A DNA stretch of 21,078 bases from JAWLFY01 sp041685355 (GTDB lineage Bacteria > Planctomycetota > Planctomycetia > Pirellulales > Pirellulaceae): positions 1 to 21,078 of the forward strand of contig JAWLFY010000083.1 of NCBI GenBank assembly GCA_041685355.1. Reading direction: 5' to 3'. A program made the translations under genes and the position numbers. The notes below the pieces were generated by a model. It had not been told where the DNA came from and searched no databases. It was given only the letters and a program-made list of their open reading frames with translations. Of the stretch, positions 15,707 to 21,078 are shown in pieces (within the stretch, counting starts at the first letter, position 1; every line of letters begins with the position of its first letter).

Positions 15707-17182
15707 TCAGCGGGCTTTCCGCTTCATCCGCCGCTTCAATTTGTCGCGTTCTTTTTTCTGCTTCGCCCGCTCCGCCGCGGAGAGCCGCTTCCCGGTCCCC
15801 TGCTTGACCTTCATCCCGCCAAGCGTCGGGTCGTTCATCGCGCCGCTCGCTTGCATCTGCTGCATCATCTTCATCCGATCGCCGACCCCCTTGCCGGCCA
15901 TCGTCTGCATCAACGGCTTCATCACGTCGAACTGCTTGATCAACTGCGTGATCACCGGCGACTGCACCCCCGCCCCGTTGGCGATCCGCGTCCGCCGCGA
16001 CGCGTCGATCAGCTTCGGGTTCTTCCGCTCCTGCGGCGTCATGCTGTTGATCACCCCGATCGTCTGCCGCATCCCCGCCGCCGCGTCCTCGCTCTCCATC
16101 GCCTCCTTGAACTGCCCCATCCCGGGCATCAACCCCATCATCCGCCCCATCAACCCCGGCTTGGCGACCTTCTCCAACATCCCCTTGAAATCGTCGAGCG
16201 TGATCTCGCCCGACGCCATCTTCGCTTCCAGCTCCTCCCGCTCCTGCTCGTCGACGATCCGGTGCGCCTCACGCGCCGCCGCGACGATGTCCCCCATCTG
16301 CAAAATCCGACCCGCCATCCCCTCGGGACGGAACGGCTCGAGCGCGTCGAAATGCTCACCAGTCCCCAAAAACTTGACCGGCACCCCGGTCACCTGCTTG
16401 ACCGACAACAACGCCCCGCCCCGCGCGTCGCCGTCGAGCTTCGTCATGATGACCCCGTCCAACTCGAGCGACTCGTTGAACGCCCCGGCACTGTTGACCG
16501 CGTCCTGGCCGGTCATCCCGTCGACCACCAAGTACACCTGGTCGGGACCGACCCGCTTGTCGATCCGCTGCAACTCCGACATCAACTCCTGGTCGATCGC
16601 CAATCGCCCGGCGGTGTCAAGGATCACCACCCGCGTCCCCTCCGCCTCCGCTCGCTTCACCCCGGCCTGGCAAACCTTCACCGGATCGCCGTTCTCCGGG
16701 TCGCTGTACACCGGCACGTCGAGCTGACGGCCGATCACGTGCAACTGCTCGATCGCCGCCGGACGCTGCAAGTCGGCCGCGACCAACAACGGCGTGATCT
16801 TCTCCTCCTTGAGCATCTGCGAGAGCTTGCCGCACGTCGTCGTCTTCCCGCTACCCTGCAACCCGCAGAGCATGATGACCGTCGGCCCCTCCTTCTTCAG
16901 ATGCAACGAAGGATCGACCGGCCCCAAAATCTCCACCAACTCGTCGTGGACGATCCGGACCAACTCCTCCTGCGGCCGAAGACTTAACAACACCCGCTTG
17001 CCGAGCGCCCGTTCGCTCACCCGGCCCATGAACTCCTGCACCACCGGATAGCTGACGTCCGCCTCGAGCAACGAGTTCTGGACGATGTCCAACCCCTCGC
17101 GCATGTTCGCTTCGGTCAGCTTGCCCTTACCGGACAAGCTCTTGAAGGCGGATTGCAGGCCGTCGGAAAGGGACTCGAACAC
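15707..17182 (-). CDS. ffh: Signal recognition particle GTPase Ffh
   Basis: Ffh binds 4.5S RNA and signal sequences of nascent membrane proteins and docks to FtsY. From the GTG start the protein has 491 residues: N domain (FESLSDGLQSAFKSLSGKGK onward), G domain with the P-loop GLQGSGKT (107-114), DTAGR (189-193) and TKLDGDARGG (247-256), then the Met-rich M domain (GLMGRMMGLMPGMGQ, KMMQQMQASGAM) and a basic tail KKERDKLKRRMKRK. The frame is open upstream to a GTG at 17239, but the GTG at 17180-17182 yields the normal family N-terminus, so I chose it; no strong Shine-Dalgarno is visible. rpsP follows 188 nt downstream. Confidence 0.96.
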   Translation of the reverse strand: MFESLSDGLQSAFKSLSGKGKLTEANMREGLDIVQNSLLEADVSYPVVQEFMGRVSERALGKRVLLSLRPQEELVRIVHDELVEILGPVDPSLHLKKEGPTVIMLCGLQGSGKTTTCGKLSQMLKEEKITPLLVAADLQRPAAIEQLHVIGRQLDVPVYSDPENGDPVKVCQAGVKRAEAEGTRVVILDTAGRLAIDQELMSELQRIDKRVGPDQVYLVVDGMTGQDAVNSAGAFNESLELDGVIMTKLDGDARGGALLSVKQVTGVPVKFLGTGEHFDALEPFRPEGMAGRILQMGDIVAAAREAHRIVDEQEREELEAKMASGEITLDDFKGMLEKVAKPGLMGRMMGLMPGMGQFKEAMESEDAAAGMRQTIGVINSMTPQERKNPKLIDASRRTRIANGAGVQSPVITQLIKQFDVMKPLMQTMAGKGVGDRMKMMQQMQASGAMNDPTLGGMKVKQGTGKRLSAAERAKQKKERDKLKRRMKRKAR

Positions 17183-17266
17183 GGTCGATTCAGGATCGGG
17201 GGCAAAACAGAAAAACGCCGCGCCGACGCGCAGCAGCACGCCACGCCCGGGAACGCAAAGCCCGGC

Positions 17267-17296
17267 AGTCTAGGCAGTCGCCTACCAAGTTGTAAA
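17267..17296 (-). promoter_or_regulatory. Candidate sigma-70 promoter for ffh cluster
   Basis: On the minus strand TTTACA (17291-17296) is followed after 18 bases by TAGACT (17267-17272). A start near 17260 gives a leader of about 78 nt to the GTG of ffh. The -35 matches at five of six positions; the -10 is weak. Confidence 0.4.
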
Positions 17297-17340
17297 GGCA
17301 TCCCCGACGAACCCGCCGATGCCGACAGCCCACGCCCCGC

Positions 17341-17380
17341 AAAGCGACGCCCGGGAAAACGTAAAGCGACGCCCGGGAAA
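17341..17380. repeat. Direct repeat aaagcgacgcccgggaaa, 2 copies
   Basis: The 18-base sequence occurs at 17341-17358 and again at 17363-17380, a 22-base period. A related fragment, acgcccgggaacgcaaagc, lies at 17243-17261. Confidence 0.85.
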
Positions 17381-17443
17381 CATCGGACGCCCGCTTCCGT
17401 CTCACTACCATCAAGTAGCCGCCACGGCACCCCCGCCATAGCG

Positions 17444-17493
17444 GAACGGCGCGAGCCGTCCGGTCTCTGACCTGCTAGCCGAACGGCGCGAGC
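17444..17493. repeat. Paired GAACGGCGCGAGC hairpin repeats
   Basis: GAACGGCGCGAGC occurs at 17444-17456 and 17481-17493. In the first, ACGGC-GCGA-GCCGT (17446-17459) is a 5-bp stem closed by a GNRA-type tetraloop. In the second, CTGCT and AGCAG pair around the motif. The pattern suggests a dispersed intergenic repeat family. Confidence 0.75.
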
Positions 17494-17501
17494 AGGCCAG
17501 C

Positions 17502-17534
17502 TTCACCGCTCCGTCGGGCCACGGGGGCGGTGAA
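17502..17534 (-). terminator. Hairpin downstream of hisN, possible terminator
   Basis: ttcaccgc (17502-17509) pairs with gcggtgaa (17527-17534), with an inner CCGT/ACGG stem. It begins 16 nt after the hisN stop on the transcript. No U-tract follows, so intrinsic termination is uncertain. Confidence 0.4.
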
Positions 17535-17550
17535 CAACGATTCCCGACCG

Positions 17551-18366
17551 TTACGAACGCAGCGCCGCCAACACCTCGTCGTGGATCCGCCCGTTCGTCC
17601 CCACCCCGTCTCCCCCACGGACCGTTGACTCGCCCTTCCAGTCGGTGAACCGCCCTCCCGCCTCTTGCACGATCGGCAAAATCGCCGCCACGTCCCAGGC
17701 GTTGCAGATCGGGTCGACCATCACGTCCGCCCGCCCCGTCGCGACCATCAAATACCCGTAGCCGTCCCCCCACGTCCGGGTGATCCGCGCGGACGCTTCA
17801 AGCCCCAGATACGCACCCCCCGCACCCCGCCCGGCGAACGCGCCGACCCCGCTGGTGACGAATACCGCGTCCGACAACCGCTCGCACGATGACACCGACG
17901 CCCGCACCCACGCCCCAACCTCGCGACCCTGCCGGTACCAAGCCCCCAAACCCTCCGCCGCGACGATCAACTCGCCGCACGCCGGAATGTAAATCGCCCC
18001 CGCGATCGGACGCCCCTCGTGCTCGAGCGCCAACAACGTCGAGTAAAGGGGAACTCCACACACGAACGACTTCGTCCCGTCGATCGGGTCGACGATCCAC
18101 CGGTAAGGACTCGTCCCCGCCTGATCCGCGAACTCCTCCCCCTGCAACGTGTCATGAGGATACCGTGCCGCTAACCACTCACGGACGAACTTCTCCGCGT
18201 CACGGTCCGCCACCGTCACCGGCGAGTCGTCCGACTTCTTTTCGACCTCCAACGCCGGCCCGCGGAAATGCGTCAACGTCTGCTCCCCCGCCCGACAAGC
18301 GACCTCGATCATCGCCGCCAAACGCTTCTCGTGCGGACCGTCAAACCCCTCCGGTGTGTTCGCCAT
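17551..18366 (-). CDS. hisN: Inositol-monophosphatase-family phosphatase, histidinol-phosphatase (HisN) type
   Basis: This Mg-dependent phosphatase probably hydrolyses L-histidinol phosphate in histidine synthesis. The 271 residues contain SPVTVADRDAE (48-58), GEE (76-78, Glu77), WIVDPIDGTKSFVCGVPLYS (90-109; metal ligands Asp93 and Asp96) and the second metal site AWDVAAILPIVQEAGGRFTDW (Asp225). The sequence DGTKSFV-x-GVPL, rather than DGTxNFxxxxP, is what favours HisN over inositol monophosphatase or CysQ; that assignment is from family pattern and not certain. The start is 5 nt after the lspA stop, with GAGG in the lspA end as ribosome site, so the two are co-transcribed. Confidence 0.88.
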   Translation of the reverse strand: MANTPEGFDGPHEKRLAAMIEVACRAGEQTLTHFRGPALEVEKKSDDSPVTVADRDAEKFVREWLAARYPHDTLQGEEFADQAGTSPYRWIVDPIDGTKSFVCGVPLYSTLLALEHEGRPIAGAIYIPACGELIVAAEGLGAWYRQGREVGAWVRASVSSCERLSDAVFVTSGVGAFAGRGAGGAYLGLEASARITRTWGDGYGYLMVATGRADVMVDPICNAWDVAAILPIVQEAGGRFTDWKGESTVRGGDGVGTNGRIHDEVLAALRS

Positions 18367-18371
18367 CGTCG

Positions 18372-19001
18372 CTACCTCGTCTCATTCTGTGATTCGCGTC
18401 CGTTTGCCGCCGAACCTTCCGCCGACCCAATCTTCTCCGCCGAGTCCGACCCAACCGTCGCCCCGGCCCCCTCCCCCGACGCCCCGTCGGTCATCACGAA
18501 CGACTGATACAACAGCATCCCCGCGCCGACGACCAATAGCGAATCGGCGATGTTGAAGTTCGGCCATTTCCACCGCTCGCTCGCCTGCCACAAGATCCAG
18601 TCCCGGACCCCACTCTTCCAACTCGGGTCATAACCCGGTTGCCACCACATCCCGAGCCGATCGTACAAATTCCCGATGATCCCCCCCATGACAAGCCCCA
18701 ACGCCACGGTCAGCCACCGCGACTCGGCCGCGCCAAACCAAAACAGCCAGACGCAAATCCCCGCCCCCGCGACCGCCGACAACGCCGCGAAAAAGACGCC
18801 CTGCCCCGCCCCGATCCCGAACACCGCCCCCGGATTCACCGCCGTCTCGATCCCGAAATAGCCGTCAATCACCCAGTACACGTCGCGTTGCCCCGGCAGC
18901 CCCCGCCACGCGAACACCGCCCCCTTCGTCCATAAATCGGCCCACGCGCCAGCCACCGCCAACGCGAAAAACAAGATCACATGGCTGCGCGGAACGATCA
19001 C
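18372..19001 (-). CDS. lspA: Lipoprotein signal peptidase (signal peptidase II)
   Basis: It removes signal peptides from prolipoproteins after diacylglyceryl transfer; the lipoprotein at 7062-8482 would be a substrate. The 209 residues include four hydrophobic helices and the family motifs NPGAVFG (56-62), GGIIGNLYDR (106-115, catalytic Asp114) and FNIADS (149-154, catalytic Asp153). Between the last two motifs is an insertion rich in Trp (MWWQPGYDPSWKSGVRDWILW). A C-terminal tail of nearly 40 residues (Gly/Ser/Ala/Glu, hydrophilic) extends past the usual end. The start is GTG at 18999-19001 with a strong AGGAGGAG site (19004-19011). Confidence 0.95.
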   Translation of the reverse strand: MIVPRSHVILFFALAVAGAWADLWTKGAVFAWRGLPGQRDVYWVIDGYFGIETAVNPGAVFGIGAGQGVFFAALSAVAGAGICVWLFWFGAAESRWLTVALGLVMGGIIGNLYDRLGMWWQPGYDPSWKSGVRDWILWQASERWKWPNFNIADSLLVVGAGMLLYQSFVMTDGASGEGAGATVGSDSAEKIGSAEGSAANGRESQNETR

Positions 19002-19003
19002 GT

Positions 19004-19011
19004 CTCCTCCT
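19004..19011 (-). promoter_or_regulatory. lspA: Strong Shine-Dalgarno fixing the GTG start of lspA
   Basis: The minus strand reads AGGAGGAG here, close to a perfect anti-16S match, ending two bases before the GTG with effective spacing of about five from the core. It supports GTG at 18999-19001 over any internal start. Confidence 0.8.
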
Positions 19012-19031
19012 GACTCGGACGTTCACAATCT

Positions 19032-19091
19032 CCAGTGCCGACCACCCCAGTGCCGACCACCCCAGTGCCGACCACCCCAGTGCCGCCCACG
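19032..19091. repeat. 15-bp minisatellite, 4 copies
   Basis: ccagtgccgaccacc occurs exactly at 19032-19046, 19047-19061 and 19062-19076, with a fourth copy differing at the end (ccagtgccgcccacg, 19077-19091). It lies 20-80 bases upstream of the lspA ribosome site in the divergent lspA-thrC region. Confidence 0.92.
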
Positions 19092-19247
19092 CAGTCGCCC
19101 GCCCGGTCAAAACCGAATTTCCGGCAAACCTAGCGACAAAATCGGACGTGCGGTCTACTTTAAAGGGGGATCCCCCGCGCCGCGACCCCGGCTGCCCTCC
19201 CGATTCCCACTCCCTCTCCGCAGCCCCCGCAGCCCCACAGCCGAACC

Positions 19248-20675
19248 ATGCTGCAAACCGCCGAGAAACACAACGCGAAGCAAACCGATCTCGCGTTCCA
19301 ACAGTGCATCAACCCCGCCTGCGGGGCGACCTACGACGCCCGGACCGTCCGCACCTCTTGCGACCGCTGCGGTGACCTCCTCGATATCGAATACGACTGG
19401 GACCGCGCCGCCCTCCCCGAACGCCTCTCCGAATTCGAAGCGATGTGGTCCCAACGCACCAACCCGGTCCGCTTCAGCGGCGTGTGGCGGTTCCACGAAC
19501 TGTTGCCGTTCGCCCCCCAAGACCAAGTGATCACCGTCGGCGAAGGTCAAACGCTCCTGCAACAGGCCGACGCGGTTGCCGACTACGTCGGGATGAACCC
19601 CGGCGGACTGCACCTCCAATACGAAGGGATGAACCCCTCGGGCAGCTTCAAAGACAACGGGATGTGCGCGGCGGTCACCCACGCCAACCTGATGGGCGCC
19701 AAACGGGCCGCCTGCGCCAGCACCGGCAACACCAGCGCCTCCCTCGCCCTCTACTGCGCCGCGACCCGGCTGATGAAGGCGGTGATCTTCATCGGTAGCG
19801 GCAAGATCGCCTACGGCAAACTCAGCCAAGCCCTCGACTATGGCGCCCTGACGATCCAAATCGCCGGCGACTTCGACGACGCCATGATCCGTGTCCGACA
19901 AGTCTCCGGCGAACTCGGCATCTACCTCGTCAACAGCGTCAACCCGTTCCGGCTCGAAGGCCAAAAGACGATCATGTTTCGCGTCCTCGAGGCCCTCCGC
20001 TGGGAAGTCCCCGACTGGATCGTCGTCCCCGGTGGCAACCTGGGAAACAGCAGCGCCTTCGGCAAAGCCTTCGCCGAACTCAAACGACACGGCCTGATCG
20101 ATCGCATCCCCCGCATCGCCGTGATCAACGCCGGCGGCGCCGATACGCTGTACGAACTCTACGAACGACGCGGCGTCCGCTGGAACGGCGGACACGTCAA
20201 CATGGACCCGATCCGCGATTACAACGACCGCATGGACCGCGAAGTCATCCGCGCCGATACGATCGCCAGCGCGATCGAAATCAACCGCCCGGTGAATCTG
20301 AAAAAGTGCCTCCGTGCCCTCGAAGTCACCGACGGCGTCGTCCGCCAAGTCAGCGACCAAGACATCCTCGACGCCAAAGCCAAAGTCGGCGCCGGCGGCT
20401 TCGGCTGTGAACCCGCCTCCGCCGCCAGCGTCGCTGGGGCCAAACTCCTCCGACGCGAAGGGGTCATCGCCCCCAGCGACCGGGTCGTCTGTGTCCTCAC
20501 CGGACACGAACTCAAAGACCCCAACGCCACCGTCGCCTACCACACCACCGACCAAGACGTCTTCAACCAAGTCCTCGGAAGCCGCGGCGTCACCAAAGCC
20601 AGCCACGCCAACCGCGCCGTCGCCGTCCCCAACGAAATGGACGATATCGTCAAGGCGATCCAGCTCTACTCCTGA
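19248..20675 (+). CDS. thrC: Threonine synthase with N-terminal zinc-ribbon
   Basis: This PLP enzyme converts O-phosphohomoserine to threonine in the cytoplasm. The 475 residues begin with a four-cysteine ribbon (Cys20, Cys25, Cys38, Cys41), as in plant-like and archaeal threonine synthases. The PLP fold shows NPSGSFKDNG with the Schiff-base Lys135, STGNTSAS (158-165) and the phosphate-binding loop PGGNLGNSSA (261-270). The last 100 residues include GFGCEPASAASVAGAKLL and VCVLTGHELKD, usual for the family. The ATG has no purine-rich site before it (the leader is pyrimidine/CA-rich), so initiation may be SD-independent. The gene end overlaps the convergent downstream gene by 10 bp. Confidence 0.95.
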   Translation: MLQTAEKHNAKQTDLAFQQCINPACGATYDARTVRTSCDRCGDLLDIEYDWDRAALPERLSEFEAMWSQRTNPVRFSGVWRFHELLPFAPQDQVITVGEGQTLLQQADAVADYVGMNPGGLHLQYEGMNPSGSFKDNGMCAAVTHANLMGAKRAACASTGNTSASLALYCAATRLMKAVIFIGSGKIAYGKLSQALDYGALTIQIAGDFDDAMIRVRQVSGELGIYLVNSVNPFRLEGQKTIMFRVLEALRWEVPDWIVVPGGNLGNSSAFGKAFAELKRHGLIDRIPRIAVINAGGADTLYELYERRGVRWNGGHVNMDPIRDYNDRMDREVIRADTIASAIEINRPVNLKKCLRALEVTDGVVRQVSDQDILDAKAKVGAGGFGCEPASAASVAGAKLLRREGVIAPSDRVVCVLTGHELKDPNATVAYHTTDQDVFNQVLGSRGVTKASHANRAVAVPNEMDDIVKAIQLYS

Positions 20676-21040
20676 GCGACCCCGCCGCCCGCCTCCGGCA
20701 GGTTCGCCAAGTCCAGCTGGTCCTTTGGGCGCCCCGAAGCCCGCTTAAGCCGACGCAACCACGCGAGCGACACGTATCGATACGCCCCGCTCTGCTCGGC
20801 CGAATCGAACAATTCCTGAACAGAAAGCTCAGGAAACCCGGGAACGTAATCGAAGACGTCCAGAAACCCGAAATCGGTGACCAGCATCATCAGCCGCGTC
20901 GCTCGAACGAACTCGGCCGTCACCGCGTGAGTCGTCTCCAGTCCGGTCGCCGGGTCAACCTCCTCTCCGATCCACCGCGCGTGGCTCTTCCGCGATTTTA
21001 GTGGCTTGCGGGCTGGCGTCGGCGAGGTTTTTTCAGGCAT
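20666..21040 (-). CDS. Nucleotidyltransferase-like protein, C-terminal half only (possibly 5' partial)
   Basis: The visible 124 residues from the first ATG (21038-21040) have a basic Pro/Lys start and then TAEFVRATRLMMLVTDFGFLDVFDYVPGF, and end with VSLAWLRRLKRASGRPKDQLDLANLPE. The ending matches the C-terminal pattern of AbiEii/DUF6036-type nucleotidyltransferases (typically V-x-SLE-x-LI-x-x-KRAAGRPKDL-x-D), and LDVFDYVPG resembles the strand before it. The GS-x(n)-DxD catalytic segment of such enzymes is absent. The frame upstream of the ATG stays open to the window edge with no stop, so the gene may begin outside the window and carry that half, or it is a truncated derivative. No strong ribosome site precedes 21040. 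It converges on thrC with a 10-bp overlap. Confidence 0.6.
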   Translation of the reverse strand: MPEKTSPTPARKPLKSRKSHARWIGEEVDPATGLETTHAVTAEFVRATRLMMLVTDFGFLDVFDYVPGFPELSVQELFDSAEQSGAYRYVSLAWLRRLKRASGRPKDQLDLANLPEAGGGVAQE

Positions 21041-21078
21041 CGCTGCGATGTCCGAATGTTGAATGAAGTATGCTGATC

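Larger units (their letters stand above)
17183..17550. other. Intergenic region between hisN and ffh with small repeats
   Basis: These 368 bases hold a hairpin after hisN (17502-17534), two copies of a GAACGGCGCGAGC hairpin motif (17444-17493), a 22-bp-period direct repeat (17341-17380) and a possible ffh promoter. I saw no gene. Confidence 0.6.

Noticed and set aside
15557..16987. 476-residue plus-strand frame antisense to ffh and rpsP leader
   Set aside because: Composition is Arg/His/Leu/Pro shadow; the minus strand carries a complete Ffh.
18865..19110. Minus-strand frame containing repeated ALGWS
   Set aside because: It is the translation of the 15-bp minisatellite and overlaps the well-supported GTG start of lspA.
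19155..20606. 483-residue minus-strand frame antisense to thrC
   Set aside because: Shadow of a confidently identified threonine synthase; no domain pattern.

Overview
The window is high-GC bacterial DNA. Its gene content and style point to a planctomycete, most likely a Pirellulaceae (Rhodopirellula-like) member. Supporting signs are a very long fused ResB/CcsA cytochrome c synthase, a cytochrome-motif histidine kinase, secreted Pro/Glu- and Gly-rich proteins, an excisionase-type HTH protein with a long acidic linker, an ffh-rpsP-trmD-rplS-yraN cluster without rimM, and intergenic DNA full of GAGTAC hexamer arrays and small hairpin repeats. The genus is inference. No rRNA, tRNA, CRISPR array, transposase, integrase or phage gene was seen.

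Layout. 1-751 (-): 5' end of a secreted Pro/Glu repeat protein whose C-terminus lies off the left edge. 1164-3431 (+): an orphan hybrid-free sensor histidine kinase with a CxxCH motif in its extracytoplasmic domain, followed 6 nt later by ribonuclease HI. 11016 down to 3428 (-): a run of four co-oriented genes: a secreted Gly-rich protein, a predicted membrane-tethered HTH protein, a lipoprotein interrupted by a 100-N assembly gap, and the 1198-residue CcsBA-type fusion. 11522-12994 (-): an ALDH1/2-like aldehyde dehydrogenase bracketed on both sides by inverted copies of a GAGTAC repeat. 17182 down to 13392 (-): ffh, rpsP, trmD, rplS and yraN, the translation/secretion cluster. 19001 down to 17551 (-): lspA and a hisN-type phosphatase. 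19248-20675 (+): thrC. 20666 to the right edge (-): a nucleotidyltransferase-like protein, probably incomplete in the visible part.

How the genes fit together. The kinase (predicted haem c attachment) and CcsBA (haem c attachment machinery) are neighbours but convergent, separated only by rnhA, so a functional link is a hypothesis. The lipoprotein, CcsBA, the PE-rich protein and lspA/ffh are all envelope or export related. The other core genes are housekeeping. At the scale of the whole window the plus strand is C-rich whichever strand is coding, which suggests a replication-strand skew with the minus strand leading.

The most interesting items are the CxxCH kinase, the HTH-acidic linker-transmembrane protein with its secreted neighbour, the repeat-bracketed aldehyde dehydrogenase with an altered cofactor-loop motif, and the lipoprotein hidden by the gap. 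I did not see an unambiguous new multi-gene defence or mobile system.
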